A stretch of 64,000 bases of DNA from Pseudomonas sp. BN102 (GCF_029871245.1 NZ_SSON01000063.1:62001-126000), one strand, 5' to 3'. Counted from the stretch's first letter, positions 26,694-39,045 are shown. Made by a program: numbers and translations. Notes: generated by a model not told the origin, from the letters alone.

Positions 26694-26879
26694 TAAACCA
26701 GGAACGCAGCTCACAAAGTCGTGTTCCTTATTTGAAAAATATATAGATGACCAGCAGGGGCAACCGGGCTGGTGCCCGGACTATCTGCGGGATCCTTGGT
26801 GGCTTCAGTCGCTGTGCCAGGACTTTGAAGCCCTGTGGCGTCCACGCCGATGGCGTCCCCTTATCGAGGGTGACAAAGC

Positions 26880-29711
26880 ATGCAAGAAAGCGAAATGCAG
26901 CGCATGTGGAACAGCGCCCACCTATCCGGTGGCAACGCTGCATATGTGGAAGAGCTCTATGAGCTCTACCTGCACGATCCCAACGCTGTGCCCGAAGAGT
27001 GGCGCACCTACTTCCAGAAGCTGCCGACCGACGGCAATCTTGCCACCGACGTTTCGCACTCCACCATCCGTGATCATTTCGTTCTGCTCGCCAAGAACCA
27101 GCGCCGCGCCCAGCCGGTGTCCGCTGGCGCTGTAAGCAGTGAGCATGAGAAGAAGCAGGTTGAAGTCCTGCGCATGATCCAGGCATTCCGCATGCGCGGC
27201 CACCAGGCTTCCAAGCTCGATCCGCTTGGTCTGTGGCAGCGTCCGGCTCCGGCCGATCTGTCGATCCGTCACTACGGACTGACCGACGCCGACCTCGATA
27301 CCACCTTCCGCACGGGTGAACTCTACATCGGCAAGGAAGAGGCTACTCTGCGCGAGATTCAGCAGACCCTCAACGAGACGTATTGCCGCACCATTGGCGC
27401 CGAGTTCACCCACATCGTCGATTCCGAGCAGCGCAAGTGGTTCCAGCAGCGCCTGGAAAGCGTGCGCGGCCGTCCGGCGTTCTCCCCGGAAGTGCAGAGC
27501 CACCTGCTCGAGCGCCTGACCGCTGCCGAAGGCCTGGAAAAGTACCTGGGCACCAAGTACCCCGGCACCAAGCGTTTCGGCCTGGAAGGCGGCGAGAGCC
27601 TGATTCCGCTGCTGGACGAGATCATCCAGCGCTCCGGCTCCTACGGCCTCAAGGAAATCGTCATCGGCATGGCCCACCGCGGCCGTCTGAACGTCCTGGT
27701 CAACACCTTCGGCAAGAACCCGCGCGACCTGTTCGACGAGTTCGAAGGCAAGAAGACCGAGGGCCTGTCCTCCGGTGACGTGAAGTACCACCAGGGCTTC
27801 TCCTCCAACGTCATGACCCCGGGTGGCGAAGTGCACCTGGCGCTGGCGTTCAACCCGTCCCACCTGGAAATCGTTTCCCCGGTGGTCGAAGGTTCCGTGC
27901 GCGCCCGTCAGGACCGCCGCCTGGACAAGACCGGCGACAAGGTACTGCCGATCTCCATCCACGGCGACGCAGCTTTCGCCGGCCAAGGCGTGGTCATGGA
28001 AACCTTCCAGATGTCGCAGACCCGTGGCTACAAGACGGGCGGCACCATTCATCTGGTGATCAACAACCAGGTGGGCTTCACCACAAGCCGTCCGGAAGAC
28101 TCGCGCTCCACCGAGTACTGCACCGACGTCGCCAAAATGATCCAGGCGCCGATCCTGCACGTGAACGGCGACGATCCGGAAGCCGTGCTCTTCGTCACCC
28201 AGCTGGCCGTCGATTACCGCATGCAGTTCAAGCGTGACGTGGTCATCGACCTGGTCTGCTACCGCCGTCGCGGCCACAACGAGGCCGACGAGCCGAGCGG
28301 CACTCAGCCGCTGATGTACCAGCAGATCGCCAAGCAGCGCACCACCCGCGAGCTATACGCCGACGCCCTGATCCAGACCGGCGCCCTCGAAAGCGCCAAG
28401 GTCCAGGCCAAGATCGACGATTACCGCACCGCGCTGGACAACGGCCAGCACGTGGTCAAGAGCCTGGTCAAGGAGCCCAACAAGGAGCTCTTCGTCGACT
28501 GGCGCCCCTATCTGGGCCACGCCTGGACCGCGCGTCACGACACCAGCTTCGAGCTGAAGACCCTGCAGGAACTCTCCGCCAAGCTGCTGGAGATCCCGGA
28601 AGGCTTCGTGGTTCAGCGCCAGGTCGCCAAGATCCTCGAAGACCGCCAGAAGATGGGCGCCGGTGCGCTGCCGATCAACTGGGGTTATGCCGAGACCATG
28701 GCCTACGCGACCCTGCTGTTCGAAGGCCACCCGGTGCGCATCACCGGCCAGGACGTCGGTCGCGGCACCTTCTCGCACCGCCATGCGGCACTGCACAACC
28801 AGAAGGACGCCGGCACCTACCTGCCGCTGCAGCACCTGTTCGCCGACCAGCCGAATTTCGACCTGTACGACTCCTACCTGTCGGAAGAGGCCGTACTGGC
28901 CTTTGAATACGGTTATTCCACCACCATGCCGAATGCGCTGGTGATCTGGGAGGCCCAGTTCGGTGACTTCGCCAACGGCGCCCAGGTGGTGGTCGATCAG
29001 TTCATCACCAGTGGCGAGCACAAGTGGGGGCGTCTCTGCGGCCTGACCATGCTGCTGCCGCACGGCTACGAAGGGCAGGGCCCGGAGCACTCCTCCGCGC
29101 GCCTGGAGCGTTACCTGCAACTGTGCGCCGAGCACAACATTCAGGTTTGCGTGCCGACCACGCCGGCCCAGGTCTACCACATGCTGCGCCGCCAGGTGAT
29201 CCGTCCGCTGCGCAAACCGATGGTGGCCCTGACGCCGAAGTCGCTGCTGCGCCACAAGCTGGCCATCTCGACCCTGGAAGACCTGGCCGAAGGCTCCTTC
29301 CAGACCGTCATCGGCGAGATCGACCAGATCGATCCGAAGAAGGTCGATCGCCTGGTCCTGTGCAGCGGCAAGGTCTACTACGACCTGCTGGAGAAGCGTC
29401 GTGCCGAAGGCCGCGAAGACATCGCCATCCTGCGTATCGAGCAGCTGTATCCGTTCCCCGAGGACGACCTGGCTGAGGCGCTTGCCCCGTACAAGAACCT
29501 CAAACACATCGTCTGGTGCCAGGAAGAGCCGATGAACCAGGGTGCCTGGTACTGCAGCCAGCACCACATGCGTCGTGTCGCGGCGGCCCACAAGAAGGGT
29601 CTGTTCCTCGAGTACGCCGGTCGTGAAGGTTCGGCGGCCCCGGCCTGTGGTTACGCCTCCATGCACGCCGAGCAGCAGGAAAAACTGCTGCAAGATGCCT
29701 TTACCGTTTAA
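26880..29711 (+). CDS. sucA: 2-oxoglutarate dehydrogenase E1 component
   Basis: A 943-residue thiamine-diphosphate enzyme that decarboxylates 2-oxoglutarate and passes the succinyl group to the lipoyl domain of SucB. The N-terminal arm YVEELYELYLHDPNAVPEEWRTYF docks to the complex. Catalytic regions include GMAHRGRLNVLVN, SPVVEGSVRARQDR, VGFTTSRPEDSRSTEYC, HRRGHNEADEPSGTQP-type segment and the C-terminal transketolase half with DVGRGTFSHRHA and LLPHGYEGQGPEHSSARLERYLQL. Start ATG 26880 follows CGAGGGTG. Confidence 0.98.
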   Translation: MQESEMQRMWNSAHLSGGNAAYVEELYELYLHDPNAVPEEWRTYFQKLPTDGNLATDVSHSTIRDHFVLLAKNQRRAQPVSAGAVSSEHEKKQVEVLRMIQAFRMRGHQASKLDPLGLWQRPAPADLSIRHYGLTDADLDTTFRTGELYIGKEEATLREIQQTLNETYCRTIGAEFTHIVDSEQRKWFQQRLESVRGRPAFSPEVQSHLLERLTAAEGLEKYLGTKYPGTKRFGLEGGESLIPLLDEIIQRSGSYGLKEIVIGMAHRGRLNVLVNTFGKNPRDLFDEFEGKKTEGLSSGDVKYHQGFSSNVMTPGGEVHLALAFNPSHLEIVSPVVEGSVRARQDRRLDKTGDKVLPISIHGDAAFAGQGVVMETFQMSQTRGYKTGGTIHLVINNQVGFTTSRPEDSRSTEYCTDVAKMIQAPILHVNGDDPEAVLFVTQLAVDYRMQFKRDVVIDLVCYRRRGHNEADEPSGTQPLMYQQIAKQRTTRELYADALIQTGALESAKVQAKIDDYRTALDNGQHVVKSLVKEPNKELFVDWRPYLGHAWTARHDTSFELKTLQELSAKLLEIPEGFVVQRQVAKILEDRQKMGAGALPINWGYAETMAYATLLFEGHPVRITGQDVGRGTFSHRHAALHNQKDAGTYLPLQHLFADQPNFDLYDSYLSEEAVLAFEYGYSTTMPNALVIWEAQFGDFANGAQVVVDQFITSGEHKWGRLCGLTMLLPHGYEGQGPEHSSARLERYLQLCAEHNIQVCVPTTPAQVYHMLRRQVIRPLRKPMVALTPKSLLRHKLAISTLEDLAEGSFQTVIGEIDQIDPKKVDRLVLCSGKVYYDLLEKRRAEGREDIAILRIEQLYPFPEDDLAEALAPYKNLKHIVWCQEEPMNQGAWYCSQHHMRRVAAAHKKGLFLEYAGREGSAAPACGYASMHAEQQEKLLQDAFTV

Positions 29712-29755
29712 CGCCTTCGCGCAGAAGAAACCGAATTAGATAGGAACCCGACACA

Positions 29756-30991
29756 ATGGCTATCGAGATCAAAGCCCCCACCTTCCCGGAATCGGTTGCC
29801 GACGGCACCGTGGCCACCTGGCACAAGAAGCCTGGCGATGCGGTCAAGCGCGACGAGCTGATCGTCGACATCGAGACCGATAAAGTGGTCATGGAAGTCC
29901 TCGCCGAAAGCGACGGTGTGCTGGCTGAAATCGTCAAGAACGAGGGCGACACCGTCCTCAGTGGCGAACTGCTCGGCAAACTGAACGCCGGTGGTGCTGC
30001 CGCCGCCGCTGCTCCTGCTGCTGCCGCCCCGGCCGCAGCTCCCGCTGCCCAGGCTGCCGCTCCGGCCGCTGCCGGCGACGACGCCATACTCTCTCCGGCC
30101 GCCCGCAAGCTGGCCGAAGAGAACGGCATCGACCCGAACAGCATCGCCGGCACCGGCAAGGGCGGTCGCGTGACCAAGGAAGACGTGGTCGCCGCCGTTG
30201 AAGCCAAGAAATCCGCCCCGGCTGCCGCTCCAGCCGCCGCCAAGCCGGCAGCCCCGGCCGGCGAGGCGCCGATCTTCTCGATCGGCGATCGCGTCGAGAA
30301 GCGCGTCCCGATGACCCGCCTGCGTGCCAAGGTCGCCGAGCGCCTGGTCGAAGCCCAGTCCACCATGGCCATGCTGACGACGTACAACGAAGTCAACATG
30401 AAGCCGATCATGGACCTGCGCGCCAAGTACAAGGACCTGTTCGAGAAGAAGCACAACGGCGTTCGCCTGGGCTTCATGTCCTTCTTCGTCAAGGCCGCCA
30501 CCGAGGCGCTCAAGCGCTTCCCGGGCGTCAACGCCTCGATCGACGGCAGCGACATCGTCTACCACGGTTACCAGGACATCGGCGTTGCCGTATCCAGCGA
30601 CCGTGGCCTGGTGGTACCGGTGCTGCGTAACGCCGAGTTCATGAGCCTGGCTGAAATCGAAGGCGGCATCGCCGAGTTCGGTAAGAAGGCCAAGGCCGGC
30701 AAGCTGACCATCGAAGAAATGACTGGTGGCACCTTCACCATCTCCAACGGCGGTGTGTTCGGTTCGCTGCTCTCCAGCCCGATCGTCAACCCGCCGCAGA
30801 CCGCCATCCTGGGTATGCACAAGATCCAGGAGCGCCCCATGGCCGTTAACGGCCAGGTCGTCATCCTGCCGATGATGTACCTGGCGCTGTCCTACGACCA
30901 CCGCCTGATCGATGGCAAGGAAGCAGTAAGCTTCCTGGTCACCATCAAGGACCTGCTGGAAGACCCGGCTCGTCTGCTGCTCGACATCTGA
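29756..30991 (+). CDS. sucB: Dihydrolipoyllysine succinyltransferase (E2 of 2-oxoglutarate dehydrogenase)
   Basis: A 411-residue core of the complex. Lipoyl domain 1-80 with the lipoylated Lys43 in ETDKVVMEV, an Ala/Pro-rich swinging linker (about 80-110), the subunit-binding domain [23 protein letters not shown], a second Ala/Pro linker, then the acyltransferase domain ending [13 protein letters not shown], with the catalytic His and Asp. The Ala-rich linkers are normal for E2 proteins. Lies 44 bp after sucA. Confidence 0.97.
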   Translation: MAIEIKAPTFPESVADGTVATWHKKPGDAVKRDELIVDIETDKVVMEVLAESDGVLAEIVKNEGDTVLSGELLGKLNAGGAAAAAAPAAAAPAAAPAAQAAAPAAAGDDAILSPAARKLAEENGIDPNSIAGTGKGGRVTKEDVVAAVEAKKSAPAAAPAAAKPAAPAGEAPIFSIGDRVEKRVPMTRLRAKVAERLVEAQSTMAMLTTYNEVNMKPIMDLRAKYKDLFEKKHNGVRLGFMSFFVKAATEALKRFPGVNASIDGSDIVYHGYQDIGVAVSSDRGLVVPVLRNAEFMSLAEIEGGIAEFGKKAKAGKLTIEEMTGGTFTISNGGVFGSLLSSPIVNPPQTAILGMHKIQERPMAVNGQVVILPMMYLALSYDHRLIDGKEAVSFLVTIKDLLEDPARLLLDI

Positions 30992-31057
30992 TCGGCAGTC
31001 TCTCTTAACGGCGGCCCCCCATACAGGGGCCGTCCGGTTTCATACGAGAAGGAATGA

Positions 31058-32497
<1,440 letters not shown>

Positions 32498-32511
32498 GAG
32501 CAAAGAAGAAC

Positions 32512-32585
32512 CACGGCGGACTGCCCGTGCCGTGAGCCTCTCGGGGCTCACCGCGGAAAGCCCGCCGGACTGCCTCCAAGCAGTC
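32512..32585 (+). promoter_or_regulatory. Competing hairpins between lpdG and sucC
   Basis: Three stems fit: CACGGC/GCCGTG (32512-17 with 32529-34), GTGAGCC/GGCTCAC (32532-38 with 32545-51) and GACTGC/GCAGTC (32568-73 with 32580-85). The first two share bases 32532-32534 and so exclude each other. The unit CGGACTGCC occurs twice (32517, 32566), so the first copy could also pair with GCAGTC. No T-run. This could be an RNA processing or attenuation element; role inferred. Confidence 0.45.
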
Positions 32586-32652
32586 ACAGGTGGCGCGGCA
32601 CCACGAATGCAGCGCCGAATGCGCAATACCTAAACGAAGACGGTAGACAAGC

Positions 32653-33818
32653 ATGAATCTCCACGAGTATCAGGGTAAGCAGCTGTTCGCTGAATACGGC
32701 CTGCCCGTATCCAAGGGCTTTGCCGTAGACACCCCGGAAGACGCCGCAGAAGCCTGCGAAAAGATCGGCGGCAGCGAATGGGTTGTCAAAGCCCAGGTCC
32801 ACGCTGGCGGCCGCGGTAAAGCGGGCGGCGTGAAGCTGGTCAAGAGCAAGGAAGATGCCAAGGCCTTCGCCGCCAACTGGCTGGGCAAGCGCCTGGTGAC
32901 CTATCAGACTGACGCCAATGGTCAGCCGGTCAGCAAAATCCTGGTCGAATCCTGCACCGACATCGCCAAGGAACTGTACCTGGGCGCCGTGGTAGATCGT
33001 TCCAGCCGCCGTATCGTGTTCATGGCCTCCACCGAAGGTGGCGTGGACATCGAGAAGGTCGCCCACGACACTCCCGAGAAAATCCTCAAGGCCACCGTTG
33101 ACCCGCTGGTCGGCGCTCAGCCCTACCAGGGCCGTGAGCTGGCATTCCAGCTGGGCCTGGAAGGCGATCAGGTCAAGCAGTTCACCCACATCTTCGTGAA
33201 CCTGGCCAAGCTGTTCCAGGACTACGACCTGGCCCTGCTGGAAGTGAACCCGCTGGTGATCAAGGCCGACGGCAACCTGCACTGCCTGGACGCCAAGATC
33301 AACATCGACAGCAACGCCATGTACCGTCAGCCCAAGCTGCGCGCCATGCACGACCCGTCCCAGGACGACGCTCGTGAAGCCCATGCGCAGAAGTGGGAAC
33401 TGAACTACGTGGCCCTGGAAGGCAACATTGGCTGCATGGTCAACGGTGCCGGCCTGGCCATGGGTACCATGGACATCGTCAACCTCCACGGCGGCAAGCC
33501 GGCCAACTTCCTCGACGTTGGCGGCGGTGCGACCAAGGAGCGCGTGACCGAAGCGTTCAAGATCATCCTCTCCGACAGCAACGTCGCTGCCGTTCTGGTG
33601 AACATCTTCGGCGGCATCGTTCGCTGCGACATGATTGCCGAAGGCATCATCGGCGCGGTGAAGGAAGTTGGCGTGAAGATCCCGGTGGTCGTCCGTCTGG
33701 AAGGCAACAATGCTGACCTCGGCGCCAAGGTACTGGCCGAGAGCGGTCTGAACATCATCGCGGCGACCAGCCTGACCGACGCTGCACAGCAAGTCGTCAA
33801 GGCCGCGGAGGGCAAGTA

Positions 33819-33819
<1 letters not shown>
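32653..33819 (+). CDS. sucC: Succinyl-CoA synthetase beta subunit
   Basis: A 388-residue ATP-grasp subunit that, with SucD, converts succinyl-CoA to succinate with nucleotide triphosphate formation. [22 protein letters not shown] opening, [16 protein letters not shown] (nucleotide binding), EVNPLVI and DAKINID metal site, and [16 protein letters not shown] near the C-terminus are all present. Its stop TAA overlaps the sucD ATG by one base (TAATG). Confidence 0.98.
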
Positions 33820-34706
<887 letters not shown>

Positions 34707-35013
34707 GGCTTCCTGACCCACGCAAAGGCCACCCCTCGGGGTGGCCTTTGTTGTTTCGGGTGCAACCTTTTTCATCGATGGCGCAACCGCTTGTCGATTA
34801 AGCGACAGAAATGGTTGCTACTCCGACAGCCTGATCCACGTCAGGTGCTTCCCCCGGTAAAATCGGTAGCCTTGCAACTACCCCGCTCGCCAGGCCCCAC
34901 AAGGGCAGAGGTCGGGCATCAGCGATCAATCCCAAACGGATGGATGACGTTTCCCCCGACCCCACGGGAAACCCCTTCGGCAAACCCTGTTTCAGCGATG
35001 TGGTAATTCCCAG
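34707..35013. other. 307-bp region sucD / brnQ
   Basis: Contains the sucD terminator, then about 260 bp with no credible gene. TAAAAT at 34858-34863 could be a -10 element, but no good -35 precedes it. A small palindrome CCTGA-N6-TCAGG (about 34830-34845) lies where an operator might overlap the -35. brnQ is therefore probably transcribed separately. Confidence 0.5.
34724..34752 (+). terminator. Terminator of the sdh-suc operon
   Basis: Stem AAAGGCCACCCC / GGGGTGGCCTTT (34724-34749), very small loop, followed by TTG-rich sequence TTGTTT. Confidence 0.88.
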
Positions 35014-36327
35014 ATGAAATCCTTGAAAGGCCAGGACATCCTGGCGCTTGGCTTTATGACCTTTGCCCTGTTCGTCGGGGCCGGCAACATCATCTTCCCG
35101 CCCATAGTCGGCCTGCAGTCCGGTCCCCACGTCTGGATGGCTGCCCTGGGCTTCCTGATCACGGCCGTCGGCCTGCCGGTGGTGACCGTGGTCGCCCTGG
35201 CCAAGGTCGGCGGCGCCATGGATTCCCTCAGCAGCCCGATCGGCAAGACTGCCGGCGTGCTGCTGGCGGCGGTCTGCTACCTCTCGGTGGGCCCGCTGTT
35301 CGCCACCCCGCGCACCGCGACCGTGTCCTTCGAGGTGGGCCTGGCGCCCCTGACCGGCGATACCCCGCTGGCCCTGTTCGCCTACAGCCTGGTGTACTTC
35401 CTGGTGGTCCTCGCGGTTTCCCTTTACCCGGGCCGCCTGCTGGACACTGTCGGCCGCGTGCTGGCGCCGATGAAGATAGTCGCGCTGCTGGTGCTCGGGA
35501 TCGCCGCCTTCATGCTGCCCCTGGGCGAGATCGGCGACGCCACGCCGGCCTACCAGGCCGCGCCCTTCTCCCAGGGTTTCATCAATGGTTACCTGACCAT
35601 GGATACCCTGGGCGCCCTGGTGTTCGGCATCGTCATCGTCAACGCCATCCGCTCCCGTGGCGTCGAATCGCCACGGCTGATCACCCGTTACGCCATCATC
35701 GCCGGCCTGATCGCCGGCGTCGGCCTGGCACTGGTCTACATCAGCCTGTTCCGTCTTGGCGCCAACAGCCATGACATCGCGGGGGAGGCCACCAACGGTG
35801 CGGCGGTCCTGCACGCCTACGTGCAGCACACCTTCGGCAATCTCGGCAGCGGCTTCCTCGCTGCGCTGATTTCCCTGGCCTGCCTGGTTACCGCCGTCGG
35901 CCTGACCTGCGCCTGCGCCGAGTACTTCAGCCGCCTGCTGCCGCTGTCCTACCGCAGCCTGGTGGTCATCCTCGCCGCCTTCAGCCTGCTGGTGTCCAAC
36001 CTGGGCCTGACCAAACTGATCCAGGTTTCGGTGCCGGTGCTAACCGCCATCTACCCGCCCTGCATCGTGCTGGTCGCGTTGAGCTTCTGCTGGGGCCTCT
36101 GGCATTCCCCGGGCCGCGTGGTGGCACCGGTGATGCTGGTGTCCTTGCTGTTCGGTCTGGTGGATGCCGTGAAGGGCGCCGGACTGGGCGGCTGGATGCC
36201 CGAGTGGCTGGCCCACCTGCCCCTGTCCGAGCAGGGGCTGGCCTGGTTGCTACCGGCCGTCGCAACACTGGCCGTGGCCAGCCTTTGCGACCGCCTGCTG
36301 GGCAAGTCGGCGGAAGTTGCCGCCTGA
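35014..36327 (+). CDS. brnQ: Branched-chain amino acid:cation symporter (BrnQ/BraB)
   Basis: A 437-residue inner-membrane carrier with about 12 helices that takes up Leu, Ile and Val with Na+ or H+. The N-terminal [26 protein letters not shown] and [15 protein letters not shown] are signature LIVCS-family segments. The name BraB is used for the Pseudomonas Na+-coupled form. Stand-alone transcription unit with its own terminator. Confidence 0.95.
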   Translation: MKSLKGQDILALGFMTFALFVGAGNIIFPPIVGLQSGPHVWMAALGFLITAVGLPVVTVVALAKVGGAMDSLSSPIGKTAGVLLAAVCYLSVGPLFATPRTATVSFEVGLAPLTGDTPLALFAYSLVYFLVVLAVSLYPGRLLDTVGRVLAPMKIVALLVLGIAAFMLPLGEIGDATPAYQAAPFSQGFINGYLTMDTLGALVFGIVIVNAIRSRGVESPRLITRYAIIAGLIAGVGLALVYISLFRLGANSHDIAGEATNGAAVLHAYVQHTFGNLGSGFLAALISLACLVTAVGLTCACAEYFSRLLPLSYRSLVVILAAFSLLVSNLGLTKLIQVSVPVLTAIYPPCIVLVALSFCWGLWHSPGRVVAPVMLVSLLFGLVDAVKGAGLGGWMPEWLAHLPLSEQGLAWLLPAVATLAVASLCDRLLGKSAEVAA

Positions 36328-36339
36328 TATCTTCAGGCC

Positions 36340-36370
36340 AAAAAAGGGCCGCCTTCGGGCGGCCTTTTTT
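36340..36370 (+). terminator. Terminator of brnQ
   Basis: Stem GGCCGCC / GGCGGCC with tetraloop TTCG (36347-36364), A-run before and six Ts after. Confidence 0.93.
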
Positions 36371-36469
36371 ATGGTTCTTCGCGGATCCTCCTCTTCGCGA
36401 ATCGATTCGTGCCTATAGGGGGTTGTTGCCGGTTCGCTATAATCCGCTGCGTTCTTACAAGGAATTCGC

Positions 36470-37204
36470 ATGTCGATCATTCTGCGCAATTGGCCGCATC
36501 TGCTGGCCATCATCTGGTTCATCGGCTGCTGGTTGGGCTACACCCGCTACGCCATCTGGAAAGGCCGGGACACCGCGTGCCTGGCTTCGGTCCTGCACCT
36601 CTACCGGGAAGACTGGATGCGCCGGCTGCTGCTGCGCGACAACCGCATCGCCGACGCCAGCGTGATCGGCAACCTGGAGCGCAACGCGTCGTTCTTCGCC
36701 TCCAGTACCCTGATCATCCTGGCCGGTATCCTCACCGTGCTCGGCTCCACCGACCGCGCGGTGTCGGTGCTGGCCGACCTGCCATTCGTGCAGCCCGCCA
36801 GCACCGGCATCTCCGAGCTGAAGCTGCTGGGCCTGGCGGTGGTCTTTGTCTACGCCTTCTTCACTTTCAGCTGGTGCATGCGCCAGTACAACTTCGCCGC
36901 CATCCTGGTGGGCTCGGCGCCCATGATCGGCGAGAAACACATCAGCGAGCAGGAGCGCAAGGCCTTCGCCGAGCGCACCGCGCGGGTAATCTCCCTAGCG
37001 GCCAACCAGTTCAACTTCGGCCTGCGCAGCTACTATTTCGGTCTGGCGATGCTGGCCTGGTTCATCAATCCCTGGTTCTTCATGATCGTCACCACCGGCG
37101 TGGTGCTGGTGCTGTATCGCCGCGAATTCCATTCCGATGTGCTGGATGTAATGGTCTACACCCCGACCCAGGCGCTGGAGGCGCCCAAGGAGAAAGTCGA
37201 ATGA
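36470..37204 (+). CDS. DUF599 membrane protein
   Basis: A 244-residue inner-membrane protein with about four or five helices. DUF599 features: YREDWMRRLLLRDNRIADASVIGNLERNASFFASSTLIILAG, then FAFFTFSWCMRQYNF-like segment and NQFNFGLRSYYFGLA. Function unknown. TATAAT at 36438-36443 gives a likely -10 with no clear -35; AAGGAA precedes the ATG. Its stop overlaps the next gene by 4 bp, so DUF599 and MAPEG products are co-translated, suggesting a shared membrane role. Confidence 0.9.
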   Translation: MSIILRNWPHLLAIIWFIGCWLGYTRYAIWKGRDTACLASVLHLYREDWMRRLLLRDNRIADASVIGNLERNASFFASSTLIILAGILTVLGSTDRAVSVLADLPFVQPASTGISELKLLGLAVVFVYAFFTFSWCMRQYNFAAILVGSAPMIGEKHISEQERKAFAERTARVISLAANQFNFGLRSYYFGLAMLAWFINPWFFMIVTTGVVLVLYRREFHSDVLDVMVYTPTQALEAPKEKVE

Positions 37205-37590
37205 GTATTCCGTTCTGGTGCCTGTTCTTCGCGGCCTTGCTCATCTACCTGGCCAAGGCCCCTGTGGCCAAGGCTATGCGGGAGGAGGGCAGGGGTTACG
37301 ACAACCGCAATCCGCGGGCGCAGCAGGCACGGCTGACCGGCTTCGGCGCACGGGCGGTCGCGGCGCACCAGAACAGCATCGAGATCTTTCCGTTGTTCGC
37401 CGCGGGCGTGCTGGTGGCTCAGGTCACCCAGACCCAGGGTTGGTTCGTCGACCTGCTGGCGATTCTCTTCATCGTCTCGCGGGTCCTTTACTTGTTCCTC
37501 TACTGGAACGACAAGGCCACCTTGCGCAGCTCGGTCTGGGTCATTGGTCTGGTCTGTTGCCTGCTGCTGATGCTCAGCCCGGCGCTCTGA
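37201..37590 (+). CDS. MAPEG-family membrane protein
   Basis: A 129-residue protein with four helices. RLTGFGARAVAAHQNSIEIFPLFAAGVLVA is the MAPEG signature region (Arg and the HQNxxE-type motif), followed by VSRVLYLFLYW. The family includes glutathione-dependent and eicosanoid enzymes in eukaryotes; bacterial members are mostly uncharacterised. The ATG at 37201 lies in the last codons of the DUF599 gene. Confidence 0.9.
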   Translation: MSIPFWCLFFAALLIYLAKAPVAKAMREEGRGYDNRNPRAQQARLTGFGARAVAAHQNSIEIFPLFAAGVLVAQVTQTQGWFVDLLAILFIVSRVLYLFLYWNDKATLRSSVWVIGLVCCLLLMLSPAL

Positions 37591-37604
37591 CCGCCACGCA
37601 AAAG

Positions 37605-37632
37605 ACAAGGCCCGCAAAAATGCGGGCCTTGT
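37605..37632. terminator. Bidirectional terminator after the MAPEG gene
   Basis: Stem ACAAGGCCCGCA / TGCGGGCCTTGT (37605-37616, 37621-37632) with an AAAA loop. It lies between convergent genes; T-tracts are moderate. Confidence 0.85.
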
Positions 37633-37651
37633 TGTTCCTGCTGCCGGGAGC

Positions 37652-37879
37652 TTACTGGCTCTTCTCCTCGGTCGGTGCAGTCTCCGGAGCGGCCGGGGCG
37701 GGCGCGCTCGGAGCCGGGGTGGCCTCCGGAGCCGGAGTCGGGGTCGGCTCGGTAGCGGGTGCGCTCGGCTGGGATTCAGTTGCCGGTGCAGCCGGGGCCT
37801 GGGCCTCTTCCTTCTTGTCGCAGGCAGCGAGACCAAGGCTGGCGGCCAGCAGCAGGGCGAGAGACAGGGTTTTCTTCAT
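37652..37879 (-). CDS. Small proline/alanine-rich lipoprotein
   Basis: A 75-residue protein from ATG 37879, with GGAGG 8 nt upstream. Signal peptide MKKTLSLALLLAASLGLAAC ends in the lipobox LAAC, so it is a predicted lipoprotein of about 55 mature residues. The mature part is low complexity, rich in Ala, Pro, Thr and Glu in repeated (A/T)PAP(E/A)-type runs, fitting an extended, flexible tether. Asp follows the lipid-bearing Cys, which in E. coli favours inner-membrane retention, though the Pseudomonas rule differs. No domain recognised. Confidence 0.85.
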   Translation of the reverse strand: MKKTLSLALLLAASLGLAACDKKEEAQAPAAPATESQPSAPATEPTPTPAPEATPAPSAPAPAAPETAPTEEKSQ

Positions 37880-38106
37880 AAATAGAGCCTCCATGTGTGG
37901 CTTTCCTCATCGATAGCCGTTTGAACGTGTGAGCTTATTCGAAGTTCAATGTTTTCGCGCGAAAAAAGCGTTAATTCCTGATGTCAGCTCCAGCAGGGCC
38001 ATCGGCAGCCGAAAAAGCCCGTCGCTGAGCGCTTGTCTACGGCGCGGAAGACCCCTCCGGCAGGGTATGATTCCGGCCCTCGCCACTCTCCGCCAAGGTC
38101 GTAGTC

Positions 38107-38562
38107 ATGACGGACAACTCTCTTATTGAACGGGCCCAGCGCTTTCTTTCCGCGCTGCGCCATTGCCAGGTGCTCGGTATGCGTGTGCACGACGCAACGC
38201 CCGCGGGCCTGACCCTGAAGCTGCCCTACAGCGCCCAGATCATCGGCAACCCGGAAACCGGCGTGATCCACGGCGGCGCCATCACCACCCTGATGGACAC
38301 AACCTGCGGCATCTCCACCGTCTGTGTACTGCCGGAATTCGAGATTTGCCCGACCCTGGATCTGCGCATCGACTACATGCACCCGGCCGAGCCGCACAAG
38401 GACGTGTTCGGTTTCGCCGAATGCTACCGAGTGACCCCGAACATCATCTTCACCCGCGGCTACGCCTACCAGGACGATCCGGCCCAGCCCATCGCCCACG
38501 TGGTCGGCGCCTTCATGCGCATGGGCAAGCCCGGCCAGCTCATGCAGGGAGGTGCGGCATGA
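38107..38562 (+). CDS. Hotdog-fold acyl-CoA thioesterase, PaaI type (first of a pair)
   Basis: A 151-residue single hotdog domain with NPETGVIHGGAITTLMDTTCGIST, the active-site 'HGG...D' region of the PaaI/YdiI group, and DLRIDYMHPAE on the following strand. It would hydrolyse acyl- or aryl-CoA thioesters. It is followed, with a 4-bp overlap, by a second hotdog gene of different sequence, so the two may form a hetero-oligomer. Substrate unknown. Confidence 0.9.
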   Translation: MTDNSLIERAQRFLSALRHCQVLGMRVHDATPAGLTLKLPYSAQIIGNPETGVIHGGAITTLMDTTCGISTVCVLPEFEICPTLDLRIDYMHPAEPHKDVFGFAECYRVTPNIIFTRGYAYQDDPAQPIAHVVGAFMRMGKPGQLMQGGAA

Positions 38563-39002
38563 GCCTCGACCTCAACGCCCTGGTCCGCGAAGCCCACGAG
38601 AAGAACGACTACGACCCGCTGGTGTGTCTGATTCCCTACGCCAAGCTGCTCGGCATCGAATGCCTGCGCCTGGGGGACGACATGGTCTTCCGCCTGCCGG
38701 CGAACAAGGACAACATCGGCAACCCGACCCTGCCGGCCATTCATGGTGGGGTGATCGCCGGCTTCATGGAGCATGCGGCCATGCTCCATCTGCTGATGTT
38801 CATGGGCACGCCACATATGCCCAAAATCATCGACTTCTCGATAGATTACCTGCGCGCCGGACACTATCGTGACACCTACGTCCAGTGCCAGGTCTGGCGG
38901 CAAGGCCGCCGCGTCGCCAACGTCGCCATCACCGCCTGGCAGACCACCCAGACCGAACCCATAGCCACGGCCCGCGCCCACTTCAAGGTCGACGAACCCT
39001 GA
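38559..39002 (+). CDS. Hotdog-fold thioesterase-like protein (second of a pair)
   Basis: A 147-residue hotdog protein: NIGNPTLPAIHGGVIAGFMEHAAMLHLL has HGG with Glu in place of the Asp of its neighbour (E-H-A instead of D-T-T), then IIDFSIDYLRAGHYRDTYVQCQVWRQGRRVANVA. The ATG at 38559 overlaps the first hotdog gene. The Glu/Asp difference between partners may mean one subunit is structural or differs in mechanism; this is inference. Distinct from the YdiI-like gene at 61784. Confidence 0.88.
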   Translation: MSLDLNALVREAHEKNDYDPLVCLIPYAKLLGIECLRLGDDMVFRLPANKDNIGNPTLPAIHGGVIAGFMEHAAMLHLLMFMGTPHMPKIIDFSIDYLRAGHYRDTYVQCQVWRQGRRVANVAITAWQTTQTEPIATARAHFKVDEP

Positions 39003-39045
39003 GGCGCGGCATCCGCCGCGAGCGGTCGCTCACAAGGAATGCTCG

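Noticed and set aside
28353-29693. 446-codon minus-strand frame opposite sucA
   Set aside because: Antisense of the conserved SucA C-terminal half.
29990-30260. Ala/Pro-rich stretches in sucB as a DNA repeat or frameshift
   Set aside because: These are the flexible linkers of E2 enzymes, in frame and flanked by intact domains.
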